Position numbers and translations under genes: made by a program. The notes below the pieces were generated by a model that had not been told where the DNA came from, searched no databases, and was given only the letters and a program-made list of their open reading frames with translations. From contig CAWACK010000008.1 in assembly GCA_963780545.1 (NCBI GenBank), forward strand, positions 186,001-250,000: a DNA stretch of 64,000 bases, read 5' to 3'. Source of the DNA: UBA8941 sp963780545 (GTDB taxonomy: Archaea; Thermoproteota; Bathyarchaeia; TCS64). Of the stretch, positions 43,327 through 52,836 are shown in pieces. Every line of letters starts with the position of its first letter. Position 1 is the first letter of the stretch.

Positions 43327-44702
43327 TTATCCGCCACTAAAATAATGGCTAAATCGTTAACATTCGTGCCCGTCGGCCCTGTGATGAGTAGGTCGCCAAG
43401 TTTTAAGAAGAATGAGTAAGAGTCATTCTCTTGTAGTGAAGCATCTATAGATAAGCTAAATTTCATCGCTTTATCGAAAGTCGATCCATCGACGATTGCT
43501 CCAGCCGAATCGGTAGGTCCATCGAGTCCATCTGTAGCCAGCGAAGCGATGAGGCAGGGTAAATTAGCGATTCCTTTCAAAGCGCCTAAAGCTACCTCCT
43601 GGTTTCTACCACCCTTCCCCGAGCCCTTGACATTAACTGTAGTCTCCCCCCCTACGAAAATCGCTGCGGGGGAATTCAGAGGCCGCCCATTGCTCACTAC
43701 TTCACGGGCTATTCCCGAGTACACTTTCCCTACCCACCTTGCTTCTCCTTCGATCATCGTCGACAACACCATCGAGTTGTAGCCGAGGGCTTGCGCTTTA
43801 CTCGCAGCAGCTTCAGCTGCGTAAGAGTTGTTGGCGATAATCACATTGTTTACCTTGGAGAAGATTAGGTCAGAGGCCTTTGGTGTGTCCTCTAATACTT
43901 TGTTTACACCCAACTCGATCCTAGCTTTGATTGGGGCCGGTGAATCCTTCCATAAATCATATTTCTTCAGGACATTTTCAGCGTCGCTCCAAGTTGTGTA
44001 GTCTGGTGCGGTGGGTCCTGATGCGATCGTGTCAAGGGGGTCGCCTACGACGTCGGAGAGGATGAGGCTAAGAACCTCAGCGGGGTTACACATCTTGACG
44101 AGTTGACCCCCCTTAAAGGAGTCTAGGTGTTTCCTAACAGCGTTCAAGTCGTTGATGGTTGCCCCCCTCTTCAGTAGTCTACCTGTGATGTCTTGGATGT
44201 CACCGAGGTTTATCCCATCGGCAGGACTGGGAAGTAGGGCTGACCCTCCTCCTGAGATTAGTACGACGACTAAGTCATTGCCGTTTAAACTAGAAACTAG
44301 TTTGAGCATCTCATTAACCCCGTTCACCCCATTAGCATTGGGGACTGGGTGGGACGCTCCAACCATCTTCACTTGCTTAAGCCTATATCGTTCTTCGGTC
44401 CCGTTAAGAACATTGACAATACCGCCAACAATTTTGTCTCCTAGAAGGGACTCGATGGCTTCAGCCATAGGACCGCCGGCTTTTCCACCACCTATAATGA
44501 AGATCCGTTTAAACTCATTGAGGTTGTAGGTTTTACCGCCTGCGTGGAGCAAATTACCATCTCTCTTAACTTTATCGAAGATTGCTTTCTTTGGGTCAAC
44601 CGCCTCCAAAGCAGATCCTAGTATTTCGAGGGCGTCATGCCTCAGCTTTCTATACTCATCTGTTCCATTGTTTAGAAGGTAGTCTTCGTTTAGGAACTTC
44701 AC
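43323..44702 (-). CDS. Glycerate 2-kinase (MOFRL family)
   Basis: 459 residues. The N-terminal Rossmann-like domain has IFIIGGGKAGGPMAEA, GASHPVPNANGVNG and VVLISGGGSALLPSPADG, and the MOFRL domain at the C-terminus has FVGGETTVNVKGSGKGGRNQ with LATDGLDGPTDSAGA. It phosphorylates glycerate to 2-phosphoglycerate. It overlaps the Toprim gene and may receive glycerate from the 2-hydroxyacid dehydrogenase. Confidence 0.9.
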   Translation of the reverse strand: MKFLNEDYLLNNGTDEYRKLRHDALEILGSALEAVDPKKAIFDKVKRDGNLLHAGGKTYNLNEFKRIFIIGGGKAGGPMAEAIESLLGDKIVGGIVNVLNGTEERYRLKQVKMVGASHPVPNANGVNGVNEMLKLVSSLNGNDLVVVLISGGGSALLPSPADGINLGDIQDITGRLLKRGATINDLNAVRKHLDSFKGGQLVKMCNPAEVLSLILSDVVGDPLDTIASGPTAPDYTTWSDAENVLKKYDLWKDSPAPIKARIELGVNKVLEDTPKASDLIFSKVNNVIIANNSYAAEAAASKAQALGYNSMVLSTMIEGEARWVGKVYSGIAREVVSNGRPLNSPAAIFVGGETTVNVKGSGKGGRNQEVALGALKGIANLPCLIASLATDGLDGPTDSAGAIVDGSTFDKAMKFSLSIDASLQENDSYSFFLKLGDLLITGPTGTNVNDLAIILVADK

Positions 44703-44740
44703 ATCATTATACCTTATGGTAGAGGAAGCTGATTTACTTT

Positions 44741-44746
44741 AAAAAA
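44741..44746 (-). terminator. Oligo-T end signal after aEF-2
   Basis: On the minus strand the run is TTTTTT, 14 bases after the aEF-2 stop and before the glycerate kinase start. A short archaeal-type stop is plausible. Confidence 0.4.
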
Positions 44747-44760
44747 GGGTTGGAGTTTGG

Positions 44761-46971
44761 TTACTCCTTGACGATGTAATCCGCGGCTGTCGGTGGTTCA
44801 GGAGTCATACCTTTTCTTGTACGGATCTTCTTTATGACCTCTAGCAGTAAACCATCCGGGACTGAAGCCCAGTGGTCGAATGTGCTCTGCCAGAATGCGC
44901 TTCCGCTTGTAGCAGCGCGCATCTCTGCGCTGAAGCCAATGGTTTCGCTGACTGGTACGAAGCCGGTTATCACGGTGACAGCGCCCTGCTGTTCCATGTC
45001 GTGAACTCTGCCCCTCTTTCTGCTGAGAAGACCAGTTACATTGCCCAGCCACTGGGCGGGTACACGTACCTGAATCTTATAGATTGGCTCAAGTAGCGTC
45101 GGACGTGCGGATAGCATTCCTGCGAATATGGCTCCTCTGACTGCTGGCATCATCTGTGCTGGGCCCCTGTGAACGGGATCCTCGTGGAGTGCAACATCTA
45201 CCATGTCGACCATGATGCCGCGAACGATCTCGCCAGCTAGTGGACCATTCTGTAGTGCCCAGGCGAATCCACCGGAGATGTGCTCTTTGACCTCTCGTAT
45301 TCCCTGAATACCGACCGTAGTGTCTATCATCATGTTCGCGTTCTCGTTGATCGCGAATACTTGTCTAGCTTGTTTCGTTGTCCACCCGGCCCTCTGTACG
45401 AGGACTTCCTCCATCTTCCTCTGGCTTGTTATTACACTGATCTCGCCGTTGCGGATGAGTTCAATGATTTTCGTATCGAGGGGGGCGAGTTTGAAGTAGA
45501 CTCTGTTGTGCTTGTTAGGGCTTTTTCCCATGTAGGGGCCAACGCTTTCGCGGATGCTTTCGCGGTATACAACCGTTGGTTCGCTCTCTGTGACGTCGAG
45601 GTTGTATTCACGCTTTAGATCTTTAAGGGCGATTTCGAGGTGGAGCTCACCCATTCCAGCTAGTAGGTACTCGCCCGTCTCTTGATTTATAGTTGTGACT
45701 AGGTTGGGGTCTTGGATGCTCATCTTTTGCATGGCGTCTATGAGTCTGGGTAGGTCAGTGGGCTTCTTGGGCTCGACTGCGATGGTTAGAACTGGGTCAG
45801 AGGCGTACTTGATGGACTCAAAGCCTACGGCGCCATCTTTGATTGAGGGTTCTACAAGCGTTTCGCCCGCCCTGCCTTCGCTTATGCCTAGAAGTGCTAT
45901 GATGTTTCCTGCAGGAATTTCGTCGACTATCTCCCTATATTGACCCATATAGATGCTGACTTGCTGAGCCTTGAGATCCTTGTTGGCGCTGACGAGGTGG
46001 AAGTCTTGTCCCTTGTGGAGAGTGCCTGAGAAGACACGCCCAGTGCTGACAACACCAGCCTGTGGGTCGATTACGATGTTGGTAAGGCAGACGACTGTCG
46101 GGCCATTTGGGTCGATGGCGTACATCGCCTTGCCCATGGGGCTCTCAGGATCACCCTTCCAGATTGTCCTTAGCCTCCTAGGCTGGGACTCAATCGGATT
46201 CGGGAGGTGCTGGATGACCATACCAAGCATTGCCTCCGCTAGGGGCAACTTCTCCTGGAGTTCCTCGAGTTTTCCGTCCTTGTACATTTGGAGCATCTGC
46301 TGGAAGTTTATACCCTTCTTCTGAAGCATCGGCAGAGTGAAACCCCATCTGTCGAGGGCAGAACCGAAGCATACCTGTCCTAAACCTGCGTTGACGATCC
46401 ATTCGTTCTTGACTTCGTCGGAGCCGAAGGTCTGTACTATGGTATTGAATTGGCCGATGATGCGTAGGATTTTCTCCTGCACCATGTCGGCGTCCATCTT
46501 CAGCTCTTTGATTAGCCTGTCGAACTTGTTTATGTATAGGACCGGCCTCACCGCCTCATCTAAGGCGAGTCTGAGGCGTACTTCGGTCATGATCTGGAAC
46601 TCTTCCACTGCGTCTACTAGTAATATGCAACCATCTAGGGCTCTCATTGCACGGGTTACTTTCCCGCTAAAATCTACGTGGCCGGGTGTGTCGATGAGGT
46701 TGATGACATAGGGTTGACCCTTCTCATCTTCATATAGTAGGCTGATATTTGCTGTCTTTATTGTAATACCTCTCGCCTGTTCCTCTTCTAGGTAGTCGAG
46801 AGCGCGTGCCTCACCTGCACGGTCCGGAGACATGAGTCCAGCCGCCGCAAGGAGGCTGTCACTCATCGTTGTCTTACCGTGATCAATGTGGGCGATGATG
46901 CCTATGTTTCTGATATGCTCCTTGTCGAGCATCAGCTTTAGGATCTCGCTAGTTTGTTTGTATCGTACCAT
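44761..46971 (-). CDS. fusA: Translation elongation factor aEF-2
   Basis: 736 residues. The GTPase motifs are GIIAHIDHGKTTMSDSLL (G1), DTPGHVDFSGKV (G3) and NKFD (G4). The C-terminal HRGPAQMMPAVRG contains the His that archaea convert to diphthamide, which separates it from bacterial EF-G. It moves the ribosome along mRNA. It is preceded by a box A at 47031 and is alone in its unit. Confidence 0.96.
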   Translation of the reverse strand: MVRYKQTSEILKLMLDKEHIRNIGIIAHIDHGKTTMSDSLLAAAGLMSPDRAGEARALDYLEEEQARGITIKTANISLLYEDEKGQPYVINLIDTPGHVDFSGKVTRAMRALDGCILLVDAVEEFQIMTEVRLRLALDEAVRPVLYINKFDRLIKELKMDADMVQEKILRIIGQFNTIVQTFGSDEVKNEWIVNAGLGQVCFGSALDRWGFTLPMLQKKGINFQQMLQMYKDGKLEELQEKLPLAEAMLGMVIQHLPNPIESQPRRLRTIWKGDPESPMGKAMYAIDPNGPTVVCLTNIVIDPQAGVVSTGRVFSGTLHKGQDFHLVSANKDLKAQQVSIYMGQYREIVDEIPAGNIIALLGISEGRAGETLVEPSIKDGAVGFESIKYASDPVLTIAVEPKKPTDLPRLIDAMQKMSIQDPNLVTTINQETGEYLLAGMGELHLEIALKDLKREYNLDVTESEPTVVYRESIRESVGPYMGKSPNKHNRVYFKLAPLDTKIIELIRNGEISVITSQRKMEEVLVQRAGWTTKQARQVFAINENANMMIDTTVGIQGIREVKEHISGGFAWALQNGPLAGEIVRGIMVDMVDVALHEDPVHRGPAQMMPAVRGAIFAGMLSARPTLLEPIYKIQVRVPAQWLGNVTGLLSRKRGRVHDMEQQGAVTVITGFVPVSETIGFSAEMRAATSGSAFWQSTFDHWASVPDGLLLEVIKKIRTRKGMTPEPPTAADYIVKE

Positions 46972-47030
46972 GGATCGTCAAATCCCTTTTCGCGAATTGT
47001 CTATAGACTGAAAAAAGGCTCTTTTAAACC

Positions 47031-47037
47031 TATTTAT
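47031..47037 (-). promoter_or_regulatory. Box A of the aEF-2 gene
   Basis: On the minus strand this is the core of tataaatagg with an upstream AT-rich BRE position. It is about 60 bases before the ATG at 46971, giving a short 5' leader. Confidence 0.4.
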
Positions 47038-47264
47038 ACTAATACAACCTTCCTTTTAAAAATCTAATTATAATATTCACTATATCTATTCCTAATATAC
47101 TAGATGGTTAATATAGAATATTACATGTCATAATTATCCTCATGGAATACTAGACGATCATTTTCCTCTGTTTCGACTTTATTCTTTAACGCCACTTTGT
47201 GCTGACAGATAGAAAAATAATAGAATTGAAGAGATTTATAGAGATGTGAGTTTAAGACCTCTTC

Positions 47265-48326
47265 TCATGAGGAGCAAGCTTTGAGGAAACCTCTCTCATA
47301 CATCGCGATTATGTTTCTAACTGGTGTTATTGGTTGGATATTGTGACAGGGAGCTAAGATGTAACCGCCTCCGCTCCCCAATTTTGAGAAATTATCTTCT
47401 ACCTCTTTATTCACATCTTCCTCAGAACCGAAAGGGAGAATTTGCTGGTTGTCCACTCCGCCATGGAATACGACTTTTTCACCGAAGTCTTTTTTTAGTT
47501 TTTCTCTTTCCATCCCTTTGCTTCTCCACTGGATTGGATTCAGTATGTCTATTCCCGTCTCTATCATGTCTGGGATGATTTCCCTTATGGCGCCATCGCT
47601 GTGAAAGAAGACATATGCCCCATTTTCGTGGGCTAGGTCCATCATCTTCTTCATCCTTGGGAGGAAAAATAGCCGGATCATTTTAGGGTGCATCAGTAAC
47701 CCTGTCTGGGAACCAAAGTCCTCGGCGATGTAGCTGTATGTAACCTCGCCGGGGATTTCTCTGTATATCTTCTTAGTGTTCTCGTAGCTGAATTCAAACA
47801 TCTTGTCGAGGCAGTATTCGACGATGTCTGGGTGACGGAAGAGATCGATGAAGGCCTGCTCTTGTCCCCTAAGATTCTTGTAGTCTAGGAATGGTTCCGA
47901 GCCGCCCCCTTCGATGGGGTAGCTGCGCCAATTGGCTGTTTGTTCGGAGATGGTGGAGTAATCATAAAGGTCTGTGTTAGGCCAGGAGTAGTTACTCTCG
48001 ATTTCCTTAATCGAGTTGAATTGTTTAAGGGGGTGTGAGATGCATTCCCTATATGCTCCGACTCCGTAACTGACGTCTCTGTATCTGCATCCATATACGT
48101 CTAGGTTTTCTGGGATCTCCGGTCCGATGTACCTTGGTTTGGGTTTGAAGGGTACATCGATGTGTAGACGCTCATACAAATCCTTTAGATCAGAGAGACC
48201 AAAGTGCGACATCAACGATTGGGTGACTTCTGGCGTGGCCCAGTAATCCATTGGTAGTCGATCAGGTTTCCGCCGCTCAAGCACGTGGAGCCACCTCTCC
48301 CGTGGGGTCAGGGTGTCTTCGAACAT
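47265..48326 (-). CDS. Uroporphyrinogen-decarboxylase-type cobamide methyltransferase (MtaA/MtbA family fold)
   Basis: 353 residues. The family start TPRERWLHVLERRKPDRLP, then FHSDGAIREIIPDMIETGID, VFHGGVDNQQILPFG and APCHNIQPITPVRNI, are typical of UroD-type methyltransferases that act on corrinoid proteins. His and Cys residues in the HGG and APCH motifs are candidates for zinc binding. It may demethylate a methoxylated or methylated substrate onto the corrinoid protein at 49717. The methyl donor cannot be predicted. A leaderless start with a box A at 48351 is clear. Confidence 0.82.
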   Translation of the reverse strand: MFEDTLTPRERWLHVLERRKPDRLPMDYWATPEVTQSLMSHFGLSDLKDLYERLHIDVPFKPKPRYIGPEIPENLDVYGCRYRDVSYGVGAYRECISHPLKQFNSIKEIESNYSWPNTDLYDYSTISEQTANWRSYPIEGGGSEPFLDYKNLRGQEQAFIDLFRHPDIVEYCLDKMFEFSYENTKKIYREIPGEVTYSYIAEDFGSQTGLLMHPKMIRLFFLPRMKKMMDLAHENGAYVFFHSDGAIREIIPDMIETGIDILNPIQWRSKGMEREKLKKDFGEKVVFHGGVDNQQILPFGSEEDVNKEVEDNFSKLGSGGGYILAPCHNIQPITPVRNIIAMYERGFLKACSS

Positions 48327-48350
48327 TGTTGGATAATCCCGTGGAATTAC

Positions 48351-48360
48351 TTTATAAAAA
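48351..48360 (-). promoter_or_regulatory. Box A of the UroD-type methyltransferase gene
   Basis: The minus strand reads tttttataaa, centred about 30 bases before the ATG at 48326, so the transcript would be leaderless or nearly so. Confidence 0.5.
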
Positions 48361-48435
48361 TAAGTTGCCTCTTAATGAGTCTCAGGTGGTCAATTGGGCT
48401 ACCTTTTCATGCTTATTCTCTAGGTTTGGAATGCA

Positions 48436-49335
48436 TCATCCAATTTTATAACGGGGGTGATCTTTGCCCAGTCTCATTCTTTGTTCCATTACAATTTGGC
48501 TGTACGCTACATCAATCATGGCGATAGAGGGGTAAACTGCCTCGGCGTTCCTCATCGGACCATAAAAGACGAAGTCGGCTCCAGCAGCTATTGGTAATGC
48601 GTTTATTACTCCCAGCGCTGTGGTCACAGCGCTAGCTGTGTATTTTTTGCGTAGATTCTTCCAGGAGGAGATTGCGTTGTGGGCGCCGCAGCCACATGGG
48701 TAACCGTATTTGTCTTTTATTCGGCTTATAGCCTTCACCGCTAACCCCAGGGTGGGGATGTCTAAGACTACTGTATCCACGAGGATTTTTTCGACTCCCG
48801 CCTGCTTTGCCTTTGGGACCATCTCCTCCAGTAATGAATTCTTGTTAGATGAAAGAATGTAACGGGAGCTGTGTAGAAGTAGCATTGCGCTTGTGCATCC
48901 GACCTCAGCGATCTTTTCATAAACTTTTTCACTCGTTTGTGGGTTGAGCGAGTTGAAGATGATTCTGTCTATGATCCCAATGTCGCTTGCGTACTGAAGG
49001 ACGTTCACTTGGTCTTCCTCGGCGAGAACATCCATCATGATCGGCATCTTCGCTGCATCGACGACGAAGTCCAAGTACTTACTTGCGGCTTTTGAGTTCT
49101 CAGCAACGAGGTCCAACATGCTCGGTAATCCAGTTTTATCTGTCATCTCTTCGGCGCCTCTAAGTTGTTTCTCCGCCTCGACAGCATTGAATAATCCTTT
49201 TACGGGGTCCTCAACTATCCCATGTCCTTTGTAGAACATCGAGCCCACCATAACCGTTGGAGCTAGGCCAGGGACTCCTCCAATCTTGACACCGAAAATC
49301 TCGTATGTCTTCTGGTCGACGTGGTAGTCGAACAT
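48436..49335 (-). CDS. mtrH: MtrH-family methyl-corrinoid:tetrahydropterin methyltransferase
   Basis: 299 residues. The start KTYEIFGVKIGGVPGLAPTV, the GSMFYKGHGIVEDP motif and the AVEAEKQL segment are typical of MtrH, and YPCGCGAHNAI and AAGADFVFYGPM are conserved too. In methanogens MtrH belongs to the eight-subunit Mtr complex, but no other mtr gene is here. Solitary MtrH proteins work in methylotrophic and demethylation systems, moving the methyl group from the corrinoid protein to tetrahydropterin. It shares its strand with the UroD-type methyltransferase. Confidence 0.88.
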   Translation of the reverse strand: MFDYHVDQKTYEIFGVKIGGVPGLAPTVMVGSMFYKGHGIVEDPVKGLFNAVEAEKQLRGAEEMTDKTGLPSMLDLVAENSKAASKYLDFVVDAAKMPIMMDVLAEEDQVNVLQYASDIGIIDRIIFNSLNPQTSEKVYEKIAEVGCTSAMLLLHSSRYILSSNKNSLLEEMVPKAKQAGVEKILVDTVVLDIPTLGLAVKAISRIKDKYGYPCGCGAHNAISSWKNLRKKYTASAVTTALGVINALPIAAGADFVFYGPMRNAEAVYPSIAMIDVAYSQIVMEQRMRLGKDHPRYKIG

Positions 49336-49716
49336 TTGGTTACATCCTTCGAATCTATTTTAACTGCCGAACCTTTAAGGAGTAAATTCTCGTTTCAATA
49401 CAGTCCCTCAGGATGGCAGATTACATTAGTCTTATACATGCATAAAGATAATCTCAGCGATTACACACTCCGTTAAAATAATTTTGGTTACTCTTAATAA
49501 CAATAAAATATTGAGTGAGAGCATTTCAATTCAAGCGATGCCTTTGGTTTTTCTGGGATATTCACACAGTTCCAAGGGGAGATCAATTTAAAAGTTCCTC
49601 CACAAAGATGAGGGATGGATATATTTACCATAGAGAACACAACATATCTAACACCGTCAGCTTCAAACAATACATACGAGTCATAGATTTAGTAAGGAAA
49701 AATGAGGGGTATTAAA
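49336..49716. other. Divergent intergenic region between mtrH and the corrinoid protein
   Basis: 380 bases, AT-rich, presumably with the two promoters. The only open frame of some length (49515-49715, plus) has no family features. An SD, gaggggt at 49704-49710, precedes the corrinoid gene start. Confidence 0.45.
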
Positions 49717-50355
49717 ATGGCTAAACAGGAGATACTGGAAGAAATTAGCAAAGCCATAATTGAGCTGGACATCGACGCTATATCACAGCTTTGCAAAAAG
49801 GCAATTGAGGGAGGTATCCCCGCTTATGAGATCGTAATTGGTGGTATGGCCAATGGAATGAAAGTTGTTGGTGACAAGTATGAGGCTGGCGAGTATTATC
49901 TAGCTGAGCTCATTATGGCGGGTGAGACCATGAAGGAGGGCATGAAGATCCTTGAGCCGTATCTGAAGACGGATGTCGCGAGGAGCGCTGGCAAGTGTGT
50001 GATAGGGACAGTTAAGGGTGATCTACATGACATAGGTAAAAACGTATTCGTTACCCTCCTAAAAGCTCAGAACTACGAGGTGATCGACCTAGGCGTCGAC
50101 GTGTCATCAAGCATGTTCATCGAAGCCATTGAGAAAAACAAACCCAATATTGTGGCTATGTCTGCTCTTCTGACTACAACAATGGGTGAAATGGAGAATG
50201 TAGTGCTTGAGCTTAAGAAGAAAGGGCTTCGAGAAGGTATCAGAGTGATAATTGGTGGAGCTCCTTTAACACAGAAGTACGCTGAGAAAATAGGTGCCGA
50301 CGCGGCTGCTCACGACGCTGTGGAGGGGATCAGGATAATTAGTAGTTGGTCGTAG
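49717..50355 (+). CDS. Corrinoid protein (MtaC/MtbC family, B12-binding)
   Basis: 212 residues from ATG at 49717, chosen because gaggggt lies 6 bases before it. The N-terminal helical cap has AYEIVIGGMANGMKVVGDKYEAGEYYLAE (read GMANGMKVVG and YEAGEYYLAE), and the cobalamin domain has VKGDLHDIGKNVF with the base-off DxHxxG His, then SALLTTTMGEM and IGGAPLT. It carries the methyl group between the UroD-type methyltransferase and MtrH. RACo (window start) would rescue it when oxidised. Confidence 0.92.
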   Translation: MAKQEILEEISKAIIELDIDAISQLCKKAIEGGIPAYEIVIGGMANGMKVVGDKYEAGEYYLAELIMAGETMKEGMKILEPYLKTDVARSAGKCVIGTVKGDLHDIGKNVFVTLLKAQNYEVIDLGVDVSSSMFIEAIEKNKPNIVAMSALLTTTMGEMENVVLELKKKGLREGIRVIIGGAPLTQKYAEKIGADAAAHDAVEGIRIISSWS

Positions 50356-50887
50356 AAAATCAAGTAACTCACTTGGTTTATATGGGAAATTTGGTGAGTA
50401 TTCTTAACTGTCTCGCTCGTAATAATGTCTTTAACTTTAATTAAAATCTATTTTGATGCATAAACATAAGAAATACAACTTTAGTAAAAAAATGGGACAA
50501 AAAGAATATTAAAGTCCTAATCGGTTTACGCAATTATTAGTTGAAATCTAGTATTTTTGAAGAAAAAACTGCTTCTTTTTATATATGATTCAAGTACAAC
50601 TTGGAAAAATTGTGAGGGTATTTGTTTTATGAGTATTTTTGAATAATGACTTTTAAAATCGTCGTTTATTAATGTAAAAAAAGTTGGAAAATAAATATAA
50701 AATAATGATATGACCATTTTTTAAAATGGATATATCTCTGATTGAAGGATTGTTTTTGGTATTAATTTGCATTTGATTAATGAACTAAATATTTACGGTA
50801 TATACTTTTAAAAGAAAAATAATATATCTTGAATCAGAGCAATTTATTTGTCGATTTTCTTTTTATGAAAAATGTGGCGGTAGTAAG
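50356..50887. other. Very AT-rich intergenic region
   Basis: 530 bases between convergent genes with long A/T stretches and no supported gene. A weak stem, caagt and acttg (50361-50375), follows the corrinoid gene and could aid transcript end formation. An open frame on the minus strand (50526-50717) is of low complexity and is not called. Confidence 0.45.
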
Positions 50888-51943
50888 TTACTGTTCTTCT
50901 ACCGTCTTCTCTTCAACCCAACAGATATCATTCTTATTACGGAGGATATTATCTATAGATATCTCCGCGATAGCGGAGCTGTGTTCTGCAATGATCTTGA
51001 ACTCCCAGGCGATCATGTTAAAGCGCGTTGTGAGCTCGGAGTTGGTTGCATGGAACTCTGTGAGAAGTTTTTCTTCCTCTAGCTGGACTGCCTCATAGAG
51101 ATCGACGGCGTCGCTTGCCACCTTTATGTCCTTCTCTACTATACTCTTCATTGCTTTGTCGAACATCGTGAAACTTACCAATGCGAGCTGACCTAATCTT
51201 TCAATGAGTTCTATATCGGAGTTCTTTTTTTGGTCTTCCATCTTTAGGATGTTGTTGCAGACGGCGTTAAGGCGGTCTCCGATCATCTCTAGATACCAGG
51301 CGATGAGATTATACTCAGCGATCTCCATAGGGTCCTTTACGCCTATGCTTTCTGATGCTACTCTGGATTGTTGAGCGGAAGCTAGTAGTCTAGTTAGGAG
51401 CCAGTATATCGTGTCGGCTTCGTGTTCTCGGGTAATGGCGTCCTTGGCTAGTTCCTTGTCCTTATCAATGAGGCTGTCTATCGCTTCTTTGAACATGATG
51501 CTTGTGATCACGTAGAGGCGCTTGACAACGGTTTCAAGTGGGAAGTTCTTAGGGTCGATGCTGCATTGTAATAGTAGGTGCTTGTCACTTTCTTCGATGA
51601 TTCCAATACCAAGAAGCCTTTGAGTTACCTCTCTAATGCTTTCGATCTGCTCCCTCATAAGGCGTCTATTTGATTCAACTCTTATCATATTGCGACCTAA
51701 CACATAGTTGCCGACTATTACGCGGGCTAGGATAGTTGTGTTGTCACAGTTGTCGACATTAACTATGTATACATTAGTGTCCTCTGTTTTACTGGGTTCA
51801 GGTGCTATTCGAAGGGCACCATCGTTCTCTTCACTGATGAAAACAATGTCCCCCTTCTTCACATCCATCTTCTTTGCCCAGTTCATGGGTATGCTGACTG
51901 ATAGGGTTGAGTATCCGACCTTCTGTATCCTTCTAGGCTCCAT
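50888..51943 (-). CDS. AbrB-PhoU phosphate-uptake regulator
   Basis: 351 residues. The N-terminal AbrB/SpoVT-like part (RRIQKVGYSTLSVSIPMNWA, then KKGDIVFISEE) is followed by two PhoU-like helical repeats, with TREHEADTIYWLLTRLL and MIGDRLNAVCNNI carrying the acidic metal-binding residues. This archaeal fusion usually regulates phosphate transport, but no pst genes lie next to it. It is a single gene here. Confidence 0.82.
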   Translation of the reverse strand: MEPRRIQKVGYSTLSVSIPMNWAKKMDVKKGDIVFISEENDGALRIAPEPSKTEDTNVYIVNVDNCDNTTILARVIVGNYVLGRNMIRVESNRRLMREQIESIREVTQRLLGIGIIEESDKHLLLQCSIDPKNFPLETVVKRLYVITSIMFKEAIDSLIDKDKELAKDAITREHEADTIYWLLTRLLASAQQSRVASESIGVKDPMEIAEYNLIAWYLEMIGDRLNAVCNNILKMEDQKKNSDIELIERLGQLALVSFTMFDKAMKSIVEKDIKVASDAVDLYEAVQLEEEKLLTEFHATNSELTTRFNMIAWEFKIIAEHSSAIAEISIDNILRNKNDICWVEEKTVEEQ

Positions 51944-52041
51944 GTAGAACTCCCTTACAGTAATTATTGATACCCACTGATATCGACTAAAATCTATGTA
52001 GTAATTATTTAAGGGTTATGAAAATAACTAAGTAATTAATT

Positions 52042-52836
52042 TCAGATAAGTAAAATACCATTTAGTAACTTCGGAAAAGGCGGCAAAAAGAAACGTGCAT
52101 AGATCGCCAGTATAAGCACACAGATGGAAATAATCAAGACGAAATAATCAGGTTTCGACATCTTGAGTTCGTACAGATTCGTCCTTTTCTTTGTCGCTCC
52201 AAAAGCACGAGACTCCATCGCTTCTGCGAGTTCAAGACTTCTACGAATAGAGTTGATTATCAGAGGGAGCAGAATTGGTATGTATTTTCGGATTCGAGAT
52301 AGGAATCCTCCTTTATCGAGTTCTAGGCCCCTCGATCTCTGGGCGTCCATTATTGTCTGTGCTTCCTCGGCTAAAACGGGAACGAATCTAATCGCGGTTA
52401 TGAACGCGAAGTTGAACTCATATGGTATTTTTGCCTTTTCGAGGGCTAGACTGAGTTTATCTGGTGAGGTCGTTAGGAAGAATATACTGAAGCTAGTGAT
52501 AAGGGCGAGAAACCTCAGTGTCAAGCTGAGGCTATACTCAATAGTATCGCCTGATAGATGCATACCTTGCGAGAAGTAGAAACTGAGGATATTTGTTGAG
52601 AATATTATTATAGCTAGGAAGGCTCCGCCTTTTAGGGTTTTTAACCATTCTCTCCAGATTTTCCCATAGATCACTAGTGGGATTTGGAGAATGAATACGA
52701 GGAGAAGTGGGATGAGATCGAAGAATATTATCGAGAGAGCGAAGATGACCATGGTTAAGAGGAATTTCACTCTGGGGTCGAGCCTGTGAAGTGGAGAGTC
52801 TCCTCTCGAAAATCTCAGTCCTTCAAGGAGACTCAC
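52042..52836 (-). CDS. ecfT: Energy-coupling factor transporter transmembrane protein
   Basis: 264 residues with about five membrane helices. The two short cytoplasmic motifs of EcfT are present as AQRSRGLELDKGG and ESRAFGA, the Ala-Arg-Gly coupling helices that touch the ATPase. It directly abuts the fused ATPase gene. No substrate-binding S component is visible in the window, so the vitamin or metal (cobalt, cobalamin, biotin and so on) cannot be told. Cobalt or cobalamin would suit the corrinoid enzymes here. Confidence 0.85.
   Translation of the reverse strand: MSLLEGLRFSRGDSPLHRLDPRVKFLLTMVIFALSIIFFDLIPLLLVFILQIPLVIYGKIWREWLKTLKGGAFLAIIIFSTNILSFYFSQGMHLSGDTIEYSLSLTLRFLALITSFSIFFLTTSPDKLSLALEKAKIPYEFNFAFITAIRFVPVLAEEAQTIMDAQRSRGLELDKGGFLSRIRKYIPILLPLIINSIRRSLELAEAMESRAFGATKKRTNLYELKMSKPDYFVLIISICVLILAIYARFFLPPFPKLLNGILLI

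Noticed and set aside
49515..49715. 66-codon frame before the corrinoid gene
   Set aside because: Composition is unlike genes here, and the corrinoid gene has its own SD at 49704.
50526..50717. 63-codon frame in the AT-rich region
   Set aside because: Phe/Ile/Lys-rich low complexity, expected by chance in such DNA.
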